Shown: positions 36,361 to 45,374 of the stretch, piece by piece
How the letters are laid out: each line of letters opens with the position of its first letter
Numbering within the stretch: the first letter of the stretch is position 1
NCBI RefSeq assembly: GCF_004912165.1
Contig: NZ_STGV01000007.1
Coordinates: forward strand, 62,001 to 126,000
Length of the DNA: 64,000 bases
Direction: 5' to 3'
Source of the DNA: Peteryoungia ipomoeae
GTDB taxonomy: Bacteria; Pseudomonadota; Alphaproteobacteria; Rhizobiales; Rhizobiaceae
Notes under the pieces: generated by a model
Databases searched by the model: none
Told to the model about the DNA's origin: nothing
The model's input: only the letters and a program-made list of their open reading frames with translations
Program-made: the position numbers and the translations under genes

Positions 36361-37796
36361 GCGAGATCTCCGTTTCCCCTGGTGAAGACCCAGAGATCGC
36401 GGCAGGCCAACGGATGCTCACCGCGGAAATCGTGCTTGCGCATCCTCAGGGCTCTCTTGTCGACGGCGTCTATGCCGACGTGTCTGACCTCCCGCATCTG
36501 CCGGAGCGCGCGCATCTTGATCGCACACAGGCATTTCTGGAAGCGCAGGGCCTGCAGGTGCTTCTCACCGGCCCCTGGTCCATCTCCGTTCGCGCAACGC
36601 CGCAGCAGTATGTCGAGATCTTCGGCTGCCGCTTTACAGAGGATAGTCTCAAGGGCGGCAAAGCCGCGTTTGCAGGCGAGGATCCGTCGCTGCACCGATT
36701 GTCCGGACCTCACTGGAGAGATCTGGAGGCCATCGTGCTTGTCTCCACGGAAAGTCGCCGTTCCGGGGGGCGTGGTCTTGCGACCGGCGACCGTCCGCTT
36801 CCAAAGCCTCATGTCGATTATTATCACCTGAATGCACCGACGGATCTCAGGAGTGCGTTGAACGCGCAAAGGGCCTATGCTGACAACATCCGCGGGGAAG
36901 GCGTGAAGGTGGTCGTGGTGGATAGCGGATTCTGGTACCATCCCTGGTTCCAGGATCGCGGATTGCATGTCGAGGTGGTTCTTGCCCCTGGGGCCGTGGC
37001 ACCTGATCTGGATGAAGTGGGTCATGGAACAATGGTCTGTGCGAGCTTGATGTCGCTTGCTCCTGCCGCGCAGGTGACCTTGATCAAACAGTGCGACGAT
37101 GATGCGTTCACGGCCTTCAAGATGGCTATTGCCCGAAGGCCCGATATCATCCAGAACACCTGGGGGAACATAGTGGAGCAGCCCCCCCTCAGTGCTGCGG
37201 ATCGGCTGGTTGCACTGAGTGTCCTCGATGCGATCAGCCGCGGCATCGTGGTGGTTTTTGCCGGCGGCAATGGCAAGAAACTCTTCCCACAGCAAATGAA
37301 GCAGGCGATTTCCGTTGGTGGTGCCTATGTGTGCCCCGACGGCACGCTCGAGGCCGCCAGTTACGCCAGCGGTTATGCGAGCGATCTTGTGCCCGGCCGG
37401 TGTGTTCCTGATTTTTGCGGCGTCGTGGGACTGAAGCCTGAAGGCGTGTATCTGATGATGCCCACCATGCCGGGCTCGCAGATCGATGTCGCGTTTGCTG
37501 AAAAGCCCTATCCGGAAGGGGACGGTACGTGGCTGCCTTATGATGGCTGGGTGGTGATCAGTGGCACCTCCTCCGGGTCAGCGCAGGTTTCCGGTGCCAT
37601 CGCTCTCATCAAGCAAATCCGGCCAGAACTGGATCAGGTTGCCATCAAGCGTCTCCTGTCCCGATGCTCTGACCCTGTTCTCATCGGTCAGTCCTCGGAG
37701 GGCAACCCGGCCGGTGAACCCATCCCCAATCTGGCAACCGGTTACGGGCTTGTGAATGTGGAAAGGGCGCTTGCTGAACTGAGTGCTGCGCCTTGA
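36357..37796 (+). CDS. Subtilisin-like (S8) serine protease, no signal peptide
   Basis: A 479-residue protein. The catalytic triad is Asp189 (VVVVDSGF), His223 (GHGTMV) and Ser405 (GTSSGSAQVSG), with the oxyanion Asn in FAGGNG (about 304). The first roughly 150 residues resemble a protease pro-domain, in part the Pro-kumamolisin type (FLEAQGLQVLLTGPWSISVR). No Sec signal is present, so it should act in the cytoplasm, as processing proteases of ribosomal peptides can. It is coupled to the adenylating enzyme by ATGA and is followed 24 bases later by folE, so it belongs to the deazapurine operon. Confidence 0.85.
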   Translation: MSEISVSPGEDPEIAAGQRMLTAEIVLAHPQGSLVDGVYADVSDLPHLPERAHLDRTQAFLEAQGLQVLLTGPWSISVRATPQQYVEIFGCRFTEDSLKGGKAAFAGEDPSLHRLSGPHWRDLEAIVLVSTESRRSGGRGLATGDRPLPKPHVDYYHLNAPTDLRSALNAQRAYADNIRGEGVKVVVVDSGFWYHPWFQDRGLHVEVVLAPGAVAPDLDEVGHGTMVCASLMSLAPAAQVTLIKQCDDDAFTAFKMAIARRPDIIQNTWGNIVEQPPLSAADRLVALSVLDAISRGIVVVFAGGNGKKLFPQQMKQAISVGGAYVCPDGTLEAASYASGYASDLVPGRCVPDFCGVVGLKPEGVYLMMPTMPGSQIDVAFAEKPYPEGDGTWLPYDGWVVISGTSSGSAQVSGAIALIKQIRPELDQVAIKRLLSRCSDPVLIGQSSEGNPAGEPIPNLATGYGLVNVERALAELSAAP

Positions 37797-37820
37797 TTAA
37801 CACCAACAGTGAAGGTCGTG

Positions 37821-38456
37821 ATGATGGATACCAGTGCCGCAAAAGCCAATCTTGAGAAGCTTGATCGCCAGGTGACCCGAGAAGAGGTCGAAGATGCCAT
37901 TCGCACGCTGCTGATCTGGGTCGGTGAAGATCCCTACCGGGAGGGGTTGCTCGAAACCCCCAAGCGCGTGGCAAAGGCGTTCAAGGAGTATTGCGCGGGC
38001 TATGCCATGGATCCGCGCGATGTCCTGTATCGGACATTCGAGGATGCTGTCGGCTATGAGGACATGGTTGTGCTGCGGCACATTCCGTTCGAATCCATGT
38101 GTGAGCACCACCTCGCACCGATCGTCGGGAATGCGCATATCGCCTATATTCCGGTTGGACGGGTGGTGGGCATCAGCAAGCTGGCGCGTCTCGTGGATGG
38201 ATATGCACGTCGTCTTCAGATCCAGGAACGGCTGACGTTTGAGATTGCACAGGCCATTGGCGAAGTGCTGAAACCGAAAGGGGTGGCGTGCATCATCGAG
38301 GCAGAGCACTTCTGCATGAAATGCAGAGGCGTCCGGAAGAATGGGAGCAGGCTGACAACCAGTCATTTCGTGGGAGCCTTCTCCTCGGACCATGGTCTGC
38401 GGCAGGAGTTTTATCAGCGCCTGCGCTGTGAGGCGCTGCCAACGGGGGCATATTGA
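37821..38456 (+). CDS. folE: GTP cyclohydrolase I
   Basis: A 211-residue enzyme that turns GTP into dihydroneopterin triphosphate, the first step towards folate and preQ0. It has zinc ligands in SMCEHHLAP (about residue 93-101) and FCMKCRGV (about 168), plus the conserved GISKLARLV. The ATG at 37821 follows GAAGG; upstream GTG starts are possible. Its place between the protease and the PurA-like gene, overlapped with the latter as TGATG, indicates a pathway-specific copy feeding 7-deazapurine synthesis (compare ToyD). Confidence 0.95.
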   Translation: MMDTSAAKANLEKLDRQVTREEVEDAIRTLLIWVGEDPYREGLLETPKRVAKAFKEYCAGYAMDPRDVLYRTFEDAVGYEDMVVLRHIPFESMCEHHLAPIVGNAHIAYIPVGRVVGISKLARLVDGYARRLQIQERLTFEIAQAIGEVLKPKGVACIIEAEHFCMKCRGVRKNGSRLTTSHFVGAFSSDHGLRQEFYQRLRCEALPTGAY

Positions 38457-39463
38457 TGGGCTGCAGCATCGTCGTTGGAGGCCAATGGGGTGACGAGGCC
38501 AAGGGCAAAATCTGCAGTTATCTCGCACTTGCCGACAATATTGCCCTATCGTGCCGCGCAGGTTTGGGGCCAGGGGCCGGGCATACCGTCGTGCATGGCG
38601 GGCGCGATTTCAAGCTGCGGCAAACGGCCAGCGCATTCATCAACAACCAGACACGTCTGTTGCTTGGTGCAGGCGTGCTCCTGAACACCGATGTCCTGCT
38701 TGAAGAAGTCGAACGTCTGGGTATCGAAGGGCGTGTCGGTATAGATCCCCGTGCCACCTTGCTGGAACAGCATCATCGGTCGGCCGAGGGCGATGATGCG
38801 AACCTTTCCAGGACGATCGGCTCCACCGGCAGCGGTCATGGACCGGGGCTTGCAGATCGAGCGCTGCGCAGAGCGCGTCTCGCCGCCGATGAGCCGAGAC
38901 TTCAGCATCTCCTCACCGATGTTGCCAAGGAGGCCAATGATTGTCTGGATCGCGGAGAAACGGTTCTCGTTGAGGGCACGAACGGCTATCTTCTCTCCGT
39001 CCTCTACGGCACCTATCCTTTCACCGTTGGCAAGGATTCGACGGCGAGCACTGCCGCTGCCGATATCGGGATCGGCCCAACGCGGGTGGAGGAGGTGATT
39101 GTCACCTTCAAGAGCTATCCGACCCGTGTCGGACCAGGGCCTTTTGCCACCGAGATGCCGGCTGCAGAAGCCGAGACCAGGGGCTTTCAGCAATTCGGGA
39201 CCGTCACCGGCCGCCTGCGTCGGGTGGGGGAGTTCGATTTCGCCGCGGCGGCGGACGCTGCCCGGGTCAATGGCGCAACGCAGATTGCCCTGACGCATCT
39301 GGATTGGCTGGACCCGGATTGCCGTCATCGCCCAATGAGCGATTGGCAGCCGAAACTACTGCGCTTCATCGAGCGAGTGGAAGACGCTTGCAACAGACCT
39401 GCGACCTTGCTCGGAACCGGCCCCGATACATACGACATCGTCGACCGCCGGCGGGCGTCATGA
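38456..39463 (+). CDS. Shortened adenylosuccinate synthetase-like enzyme (ToyG-like)
   Basis: A 335-residue PurA homologue, about 90 residues shorter than usual PurA. The P-loop GGQWGDEAKGK keeps the catalytic Asp, and AGHTVV keeps the catalytic His. The usual GGNNAGHT reads LGPGAGHT, FEGAQG reads VEGTNG, and the TYPFVTSSN loop reads TYPFTVGKD. Such changes around the base and ribose pockets fit a non-IMP substrate. In the toyocamycin pathway the homologue adds Asp to the 6-oxo group of a 7-deaza-IMP analogue. Start ATG overlaps folE (TGATG); end overlaps the PurB-like gene (ATGA). Confidence 0.85.
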   Translation: MGCSIVVGGQWGDEAKGKICSYLALADNIALSCRAGLGPGAGHTVVHGGRDFKLRQTASAFINNQTRLLLGAGVLLNTDVLLEEVERLGIEGRVGIDPRATLLEQHHRSAEGDDANLSRTIGSTGSGHGPGLADRALRRARLAADEPRLQHLLTDVAKEANDCLDRGETVLVEGTNGYLLSVLYGTYPFTVGKDSTASTAAADIGIGPTRVEEVIVTFKSYPTRVGPGPFATEMPAAEAETRGFQQFGTVTGRLRRVGEFDFAAAADAARVNGATQIALTHLDWLDPDCRHRPMSDWQPKLLRFIERVEDACNRPATLLGTGPDTYDIVDRRRAS

Positions 39464-40788
39464 TCCCGCGTTATGGTCGCGACGAGATGGTGGCAATCTG
39501 GTCGCAGCAGCAGGGTTATCGCTTATGGCTTGAGGTTGAGCTGTTCGCGCTTGAGGGAATGGAAAGGATCGAGGCCATCCCGCCGGGAACCGCAGCCAGG
39601 ATTCGCGACCGTGCCTTCATCGACATCAAGAGGATTGCGGATCTGGAAAAGCGGCTCCAGCACGAGGCGCTTGCTTTTCTGACGTCGGTCTCCGAGCAGG
39701 TGGGCGAAGACGCGCGTTTTCTTCACTACGGCATGACGTCGTCGGACATGCTGGATACAGCGCTGGCCGTGCAGATTTGCCGATCGATCGATTTGCTCCT
39801 TGAGAGTCTCCGAGGTCTCACGGATAGCTTGCGCGCGCGCGCCGAAGAGCACCGCGATACGCTTTGTCTGGCCAGAACCCACGGCCGGGGCGCTGAACCC
39901 ACGACATTCGGTTTGAAACTTGCGGGCTTCTATGCGGAGTTCGTCCGTTCGGCAGACCGATTGCGCTTGGCGAGAGCAGAGATTGCGATCTGCAAGATCG
40001 GCGGAGCCGTCGGCACCTATGCCACAATCGATCCGCGCGTGGAGCTTCATGTCGCCGCGGTTCTTGGCCTAGCGCCCGAGACCGTGGCCACACAGGCGGT
40101 GGCGCGGGACAGGCATGCAGCCGTCATGACCACGCTTGCTCTTCTGGCGGGTGCCATCGAACGCCTCGCGACCGAATTGCGCCATCTGCAGCGTCAGGAA
40201 GTCGAAGAGGTTTGGGAGGGGTTCGGGCAAGGACAAAAGGGATCGTCCGCGATGCCCCACAAACGCAATCCGATCTTCTGCGAAAATCTGACCGGTCTTG
40301 CGAGGCTCATTCGATCGTCCGCCATGCCCTTCCTGGAAAACATCGCGCTTTGGCATGAGCGCGACATGTCGCATTCCTCCGTCGAGCGTGTAGCCTTGCC
40401 GGATGCCTTCATCCTCAGCGACTTTGCCGTGCATCGTTTAACCGGCATCATCCAAAACCTGATTGTCGACGAAGATCGAATGCGCGCGAACCTTGAAAAG
40501 ATGGGCGGCGCCTATGGATCACAACGTCTGATGCTGTCGCTCATCGATGGCGGATTTGCCCGCGAACAGGCCTATGAGCTGGTTCAACGGGTCGCGCATC
40601 AGGCACGATTGAAGGGCATCGATTTTCGCCATGCGGTGGAAAGCGAGCCGGAAATCGCGGCCAATCTCACGGAAAGCGCAATCGAGCGCGCTATGGATCC
40701 GCGCGGCTATGTGGCGTCGGTCGACTATATCTTCAATCGCACCTTTGGCCCACCGGTTGACCCGTCAGCAGGCAGGTCTGAGCTATAG
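39460..40788 (+). CDS. Adenylosuccinate lyase-like enzyme (ToyF-like)
   Basis: A 442-residue fumarase/aspartase-superfamily enzyme. It has the signature GSSAMPHKRNP (catalytic Ser loop, about residue 262), HYGMTSSD (about 90) and RTHGRGAEPTTFG (about 140, where housekeeping PurB usually has one of QHAEPTT/VHAEPTT). It should eliminate fumarate from the Asp adduct made by the PurA-like enzyme, leaving the 6-amino group. The start is set by the ATGA overlap, not by the longer in-frame ATG. Last gene of the plus-strand operon, converging on queE with a 72-base gap and no clear terminator. Confidence 0.88.
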   Translation: MIPRYGRDEMVAIWSQQQGYRLWLEVELFALEGMERIEAIPPGTAARIRDRAFIDIKRIADLEKRLQHEALAFLTSVSEQVGEDARFLHYGMTSSDMLDTALAVQICRSIDLLLESLRGLTDSLRARAEEHRDTLCLARTHGRGAEPTTFGLKLAGFYAEFVRSADRLRLARAEIAICKIGGAVGTYATIDPRVELHVAAVLGLAPETVATQAVARDRHAAVMTTLALLAGAIERLATELRHLQRQEVEEVWEGFGQGQKGSSAMPHKRNPIFCENLTGLARLIRSSAMPFLENIALWHERDMSHSSVERVALPDAFILSDFAVHRLTGIIQNLIVDEDRMRANLEKMGGAYGSQRLMLSLIDGGFAREQAYELVQRVAHQARLKGIDFRHAVESEPEIAANLTESAIERAMDPRGYVASVDYIFNRTFGPPVDPSAGRSEL

Positions 40789-40860
40789 GGTTATGGGTCA
40801 TGGACGTCGCACACCTTCTTCCCCGTTCTCTCGCGGACTTTCTCGCGGCAGAGCTTGCGA

Positions 40861-41556
40861 TCAGCGTAAATTGAGCAGCTTGTGAGTCTGCAAACACAGT
40901 CTGTACCCGTGCTGCAGCGCAAGCTCTGCGCAGAAGTCCCGGTTGCGGCGGTTTAGCACCTCGTCATTGTCGTCGCGGGGCATGACGTAAATTGCACCGA
41001 CATGGCCATCATGGCGGAATAGCCGCATTTCCGCGTCCTGCTTCTGCGTCGAGTTGATCGGCAGACCGTCTTGCGGATCCGCATCGCCGGCTGCCACGAC
41101 ATATTTGTAGGCGGATATGCGTGGAACGAGCTTCGGATGCAGACTGCTGGTTTTTGGACTGCAGACAATCGTAAGGCGATCGCTCAACGGCAGATCCAGC
41201 CACAGCGTTCCATTGGTCTCGATCTGGACGCGCTTGCCGCGCGTAAGCAGGGTCTCGACGAGCGGCCCGATATTTTGCCGGAATGGTTCGCCGCCGGTGA
41301 TAACGATCAAGTCGCAAAAGGCCGGGCAAACGGCGTCGATGGCTTGGAGCAGGTCTTCAAGGCTCGGGCGCCAGGTGGACGATTCGAAATCCGTGTCGCA
41401 CCAATAGCATCTAAGGTTGCAACCGCATGTGCGGACGAAGACGCTTGGCTGTCCACTATAAGGTCCTTCCCCTTGCAGGGTGTAAAAGACCTCCTGGATC
41501 CAAAGTGTCTGTCCGTCGTCGCGTTCTTGCCGCCTCAACGGGTTCTTGCCCTTCAT
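40861..41556 (-). CDS. queE: 7-carboxy-7-deazaguanine synthase
   Basis: A 231-residue radical-SAM enzyme converting 6-carboxy-tetrahydropterin to 7-carboxy-7-deazaguanine. The cluster cysteines are Cys46, Cys50 and Cys53 (C-x3-C-x2-C), preceded by the QueE motif EVFYTLQGEGPYSGQPSVFV. Its ATG overlaps the stop of the IMPDH-like gene as ATGA. Counterpart of ToyC. Confidence 0.94.
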   Translation of the reverse strand: MKGKNPLRRQERDDGQTLWIQEVFYTLQGEGPYSGQPSVFVRTCGCNLRCYWCDTDFESSTWRPSLEDLLQAIDAVCPAFCDLIVITGGEPFRQNIGPLVETLLTRGKRVQIETNGTLWLDLPLSDRLTIVCSPKTSSLHPKLVPRISAYKYVVAAGDADPQDGLPINSTQKQDAEMRLFRHDGHVGAIYVMPRDDNDEVLNRRNRDFCAELALQHGYRLCLQTHKLLNLR

Positions 41557-42764
41557 GATGACATCTCCTGTGCAGACAGTGCTCGATCGGGTTGCCGGGA
41601 ACTTGCCTCGTGAAGGAACCGCTCACGATAGTTGGGCTGGATCTGCGGCACGAGTTCCGTGGCGTGTGGCCGGCTCTCGGCCATGCCGGCGCCGGTAATC
41701 TGCGTGAATTGCGCCTTATGCTGCATGTCTTCCATCGTCATGGCGCCACAATAGGACAGGCCGGAGCGCAAGCCGTTGACCAGCGACCGGATGACATGCG
41801 CAAGCGGGCCGCGATATTCGAAGGTCGCTTCCATTCCTTCCGGCTCGTAGTCGGCGATTTCGTCTTCCAGAATGCTGTCGCCTTGTTGGCGCCGGATCGT
41901 CAGATCGACCCCGAGCGAGACAAAGCCAGTGGAAATCTTGTAGCGTCGGCCGTCCTTCTCGATCAGTCTGGCTGCGCTTTCCTCCGCGCCGGCCAGCATG
42001 CTGCCCAGCATTGCCGTTGAGGCGCCAGCGCCGATGGCTTTCGCAAGATCTCCTGACCGCCTTATGCCGCCGTCAGCGATGATCGGGATACCATGGTCCC
42101 TGGCGACGGCAACGCAATCGAAGATCGCGGTCAATTGCGGCACACCGGCGCCAGCGACCATGCGGGTCGTGCATATGCCACCCGGGCCGATGCCGACCTT
42201 GATCGCATCCGCGCCGGCCTCGATAAGGTCGCTCGTGGCGTGCGCCGTTGCAACATTGCCGGCAATGACCTCGACATCGGCAAACCGGTCCTTCAGTCGC
42301 GACAAGGTATCGATGACGTAGTCGGAATGGCCGTGCGCCACATCCAGCACCAGAATATCCGCTCCGGCGTCCACCAACGCCCTGGCGCGGTTCAGCGCTT
42401 CGGGTTTGGCGCCGATAGCGGCCGCCACCAGCAGTCGACCGTCGCGGGCCAGCGTCGCCTTTGGTGTCATCAGCGCATCGACGGGTTGAGACTTCACCTG
42501 CCTGACCGCGGCCACCTGATCCTCGATCGGCAGCATTCTGTGTAGAACGCCAAGGGCACCGAGCTGCCCCATCGCGATTGCCATGCGTGCGTCTGTGCAC
42601 CATGGAACGTTGGCGGATAGAATTGGCACTGCAAGTCTGGTTCGTCGGGTCAGGCTGCTGGAAATATCCACGTCCTTGCGACTTTTTGCGCTGGTCCGCT
42701 GGGGGACAAGCAGGACATCATCGAAGGACAGGCCCATCTGAACGAGTTTCGACATCGCGTTCAC
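41553..42764 (-). CDS. IMP dehydrogenase/GMP reductase-family enzyme (ToyE-like)
   Basis: A 403-residue TIM-barrel enzyme with the nucleotide-binding loop and catalytic Cys in [11 protein letters not shown], where most family members have GS. It also has LDVAHGHS and [11 protein letters not shown]. The CBS pair of ordinary IMPDH is absent, so it has GMP-reductase size but an IMPDH-like C terminus. In the toyocamycin pathway the homologue removes the 2-amino group of the preQ0 ribotide reductively. A GTG start at 42764 follows GAGGAG; an ATG three codons later is equally possible. It is in the same operon as nitrile hydratase alpha and queE. Confidence 0.85.
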   Translation of the reverse strand: MNAMSKLVQMGLSFDDVLLVPQRTSAKSRKDVDISSSLTRRTRLAVPILSANVPWCTDARMAIAMGQLGALGVLHRMLPIEDQVAAVRQVKSQPVDALMTPKATLARDGRLLVAAAIGAKPEALNRARALVDAGADILVLDVAHGHSDYVIDTLSRLKDRFADVEVIAGNVATAHATSDLIEAGADAIKVGIGPGGICTTRMVAGAGVPQLTAIFDCVAVARDHGIPIIADGGIRRSGDLAKAIGAGASTAMLGSMLAGAEESAARLIEKDGRRYKISTGFVSLGVDLTIRRQQGDSILEDEIADYEPEGMEATFEYRGPLAHVIRSLVNGLRSGLSYCGAMTMEDMQHKAQFTQITGAGMAESRPHATELVPQIQPNYRERFLHEASSRQPDRALSAQEMSS

Positions 42765-42806
42765 CTTGCTCCTCGTTGGCTTGGGGACGATTGCTGTTGA
42801 GCTGCG

Positions 42807-43385
42807 TCAGCTGGCTTCGCATCGCAACAGAAGCCGTCCCGCTGTTCTGTGGTCGGAATAGATCTCTGCTTCGTCGCCAAAAGGCCGGTGCCGCCAATGG
42901 CTTTCCACACCCGGTATTCCCGTTCCGATCAGGCTATCCAGTGTCACGCACCGCGCCAGATCGTCCAATTCCACACCTTCAAAGCCCGCCGGCATCAGTG
43001 GCAAAACCAGATAGCGGTCGCGATAGGTGGAATCGTAGACACGGATTTCCGTTTTCGCCGGGATATGCAGATCGAACTGCCGGGCGAGGAAATCGCGCGG
43101 ATCACGCGCCATCCGGTGTCGGTACTCAGCGCTGCGGTACCAGAACGGAGGCATTCCAAGGAGGGTGGTCGGGTAGCATGAACACAAGGTGCAGACGACG
43201 GCGTGGTGAAGCTCCGGCGTGTTTGCCAGAACGATCAGGTTCGTGCCTGCCTGCAGGTGACAACCATGTTCCGCAAGCACTGCGGCAGTTTCTCCCTTGA
43301 GCCGGGTCGCAAAATCAGGATCGCGCCAGGCGCGCGCGACGAGGTGCGAGCCAAGCGGAAGGGGGAAACTGCCCGCTGCATCCAT
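42807..43385 (-). CDS. Stand-alone nitrile hydratase alpha subunit (cobalt type, ToyJ-like)
   Basis: A 192-residue protein with the metal-claw motif VCTLCSC (Cys65, Cys68, Ser69, Cys70); Thr in the second place marks the cobalt class. LLGMPPFWYRS, RVYDSTYRDRYLVLPLMPAG and DSLIGTG follow, all typical of nitrile hydratase alpha chains. No beta subunit or activator gene is nearby. In sangivamycin producers the homologue hydrates the 7-cyano group of toyocamycin to a carboxamide, and the alpha subunit alone is reported active. It overlaps queC as TGATG, so it is surely part of the pathway. Confidence 0.9.
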   Translation of the reverse strand: MDAAGSFPLPLGSHLVARAWRDPDFATRLKGETAAVLAEHGCHLQAGTNLIVLANTPELHHAVVCTLCSCYPTTLLGMPPFWYRSAEYRHRMARDPRDFLARQFDLHIPAKTEIRVYDSTYRDRYLVLPLMPAGFEGVELDDLARCVTLDSLIGTGIPGVESHWRHRPFGDEAEIYSDHRTAGRLLLRCEAS

Positions 43386-44089
43386 CAAGCCGCACCGCGC
43401 TGCGCGTAAACGACCGGGTCTTTCAGGCCAGCTTCAGAAAAGCCTTTGAGGCGCAGGAGACATGAATCGCATTCGCCACAGGCATGCCCTTCAGGCGTGG
43501 GATCATAGCAGCTGTGGGTCAGGCCATAATCCACGTTCAAGGCAGTCCCCTGGCGGATGATCTCCGCCTTGGTCATGTGGATGAGCGGCGTGTGGATGGT
43601 GAGCTTCGTCTCTCCCGTCACCCCGGCCTTGGTGGCGAGATTGGCCATGCGGGTATAGGCCTCGATATATTCGGGCCGGCAGTCTGGATAGCCCGAATAA
43701 TCAAGTGCGTTGACACCGATAAAGATGTCAGATGCCTTCAGGACCTCGGCCCAGGCCAGGGCGAAGGAGAGAAAGATGGTATTGCGCGCGGGAACATAGG
43801 TGACAGGAATGCCGACACCCATTTCCGATGCGGCGCGTCCCTTCGGAACCTCGATGTCCTGCGTCAGTGCCGAGCCACCGAATTGACGCAGATCGATGGA
43901 AGCAATGACATGATCAGAGACACCCGCTTCCGCTGCGACCTTCTTGGCGGCTTCGAGCTCAACCGCATGTCTCTGCCCATAACGGAAGCTCAGGGCGTAT
44001 ACTTCAAATCCTTGGTGTTTGGCGATTGCCAGTGCGGTGGCTGAATCCAGACCGCCACTGACCAAGACCACGGCTTTCGATTGGGACAT
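43385..44089 (-). CDS. queC: 7-cyano-7-deazaguanine (preQ0) synthase
   Basis: A 234-residue ATP-dependent enzyme turning carboxydeazaguanine and ammonia into preQ0. It has the N-terminal PP-loop SGGLDSATA and C-terminal zinc cysteines in [17 protein letters not shown]. The ATG at 44089 follows a perfect AGGAGG; the longer frame is not needed. Counterpart of ToyM. Confidence 0.95.
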   Translation of the reverse strand: MSQSKAVVLVSGGLDSATALAIAKHQGFEVYALSFRYGQRHAVELEAAKKVAAEAGVSDHVIASIDLRQFGGSALTQDIEVPKGRAASEMGVGIPVTYVPARNTIFLSFALAWAEVLKASDIFIGVNALDYSGYPDCRPEYIEAYTRMANLATKAGVTGETKLTIHTPLIHMTKAEIIRQGTALNVDYGLTHSCYDPTPEGHACGECDSCLLRLKGFSEAGLKDPVVYAQRGAA

Positions 44090-44151
44090 TGCAAATCCTC
44101 CTGGATGACAAAACGACTGCACTGCTTGCGCTTGCTTTCACGATTTCTCCG

Positions 44152-44817
44152 TCAGTTGAAATGGAGGTGCGGATCGAGGTCTGCCGCGCTCGAGACGATG
44201 TGATCCGGGCCCAGTCCCTCAAGGTGATCCCCCAGAAACTTGAAGTTCCCGGTTCGAACAGCGATGGTTCGCATCCCTTTCTTCTTGCCCACAGCAATGT
44301 CGGGAGGGGCGTCGCCAACGATTGCGACCTCTTGGGGATCAAGCCCCAGAATGGCAAGCGTCCGGTCCACCAATGCTGCCTTGACCTCGAGGGGGCCTGC
44401 TGTGGCATAGGTCGGTTCAGCGGAGAGATCGTCCCGGGTCAGAACCGATTGAAAGCAATCGGCAATGCCTTCACGCGCCAGAAGATCTCTTGTCTGCTCG
44501 GTCGCAACCCAACTGCTGGCAAGTGTCATGCGCACCCCCGTCCTTTGGAGCGTGCGCAACGTCTGTGCCGTGCCGGGAAAGAGGCTGGCTTGGGTCATGT
44601 AGATCCGCGGCACCCGATCAAGCTGATCTTTGACGATGACATCTCCGATCATCAGGCCTTCCTCAATCCTGTGCCAATACTCCAGGCTCAGGATCCAGGC
44701 TCGGTCGTTGGGGGCGGGCAATCCCTGGCCGGTGTGCAGATCGTCCACAAAGGCTAGAAACATGCCGGAGAAGTCGACGAGTGTGCCGTCGCGGTCGAAT
44801 ATGATTGCCTTGATCAT
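44152..44817 (-). CDS. HAD-family phosphatase (ToyI-like)
   Basis: A 221-residue haloacid-dehalogenase phosphatase with motif I FDRDGTLVD (Asp8, Asp10), motif II Ser in LASSWVA, and motif IV VGDAPPDI. A helical cap lies between. By position it should remove the 5'-phosphate from the finished deazapurine nucleotide, as ToyI is thought to do. It could act elsewhere; substrate specificity of this family is not readable from sequence. Confidence 0.85.
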   Translation of the reverse strand: MIKAIIFDRDGTLVDFSGMFLAFVDDLHTGQGLPAPNDRAWILSLEYWHRIEEGLMIGDVIVKDQLDRVPRIYMTQASLFPGTAQTLRTLQRTGVRMTLASSWVATEQTRDLLAREGIADCFQSVLTRDDLSAEPTYATAGPLEVKAALVDRTLAILGLDPQEVAIVGDAPPDIAVGKKKGMRTIAVRTGNFKFLGDHLEGLGPDHIVSSAADLDPHLHFN

Positions 44818-44849
44818 CCATCGATCTCCCGGCTCGCGTCGTGTTTCGC

Positions 44850-45374
44850 TCAGGAAGCCGCGACCCTAAGCGGCTCTCTTGGCTCATTTCCCTGGCGCTG
44901 GCTTTCCCACGGGAAAACGACCCAGTCGTCCGATTCCGTTGCCCAGTAATCCGGACGGTTTCGGCAATTGACATTGCAAACCAGGGCTGCCGACCTGAGC
45001 GTCAGGCCACCAATTTCCCCAAGGGTGTCGACAGTTGCGGCAAGCGTTGCGCCATCTCCCGCGATATCGTCGCAGATGAGAAGGTTGCCGGGACCCCATT
45101 CCTGTCTCGGCGGGGCGATCCAGTGCAGACTTGGCCGGTCACGCTTGGCATATCTGTCGTCGCTTGCGTTGCGAACGATGGAGACCACTCTGAGATCGTG
45201 GAGCGAGAACCGGTGCGCCATCACCGTCGCGAGCGGCAATCCGCCGCGCGCGAGAGCCACAATCGCATCCGGTACAAAGCCGTCTGCTGCAATCTCTTGG
45301 TAGAGTTTCTCCGCAGCAGTTCCAAAGTCCTGCCAGCTGAGTTGCAGCAGTCTTTTGCCCTTCCAAAGCTCCAT
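44850..45374 (-). CDS. Purine-type phosphoribosyltransferase (ToyH-like)
   Basis: A 174-residue type I PRTase. It has the PRPP loop LICDDIAGDGAT (residues 99-110) and the pyrophosphate-contact segment ALARGGLPLA (about 40-49). It is the likely enzyme joining preQ0 to ribose-5-phosphate. The ATG at 45374 is chosen because the 38 codons upstream are AT-rich promoter DNA. First gene of the minus-strand operon, divergent from queD. Confidence 0.85.
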   Translation of the reverse strand: MELWKGKRLLQLSWQDFGTAAEKLYQEIAADGFVPDAIVALARGGLPLATVMAHRFSLHDLRVVSIVRNASDDRYAKRDRPSLHWIAPPRQEWGPGNLLICDDIAGDGATLAATVDTLGEIGGLTLRSAALVCNVNCRNRPDYWATESDDWVVFPWESQRQGNEPREPLRVAAS

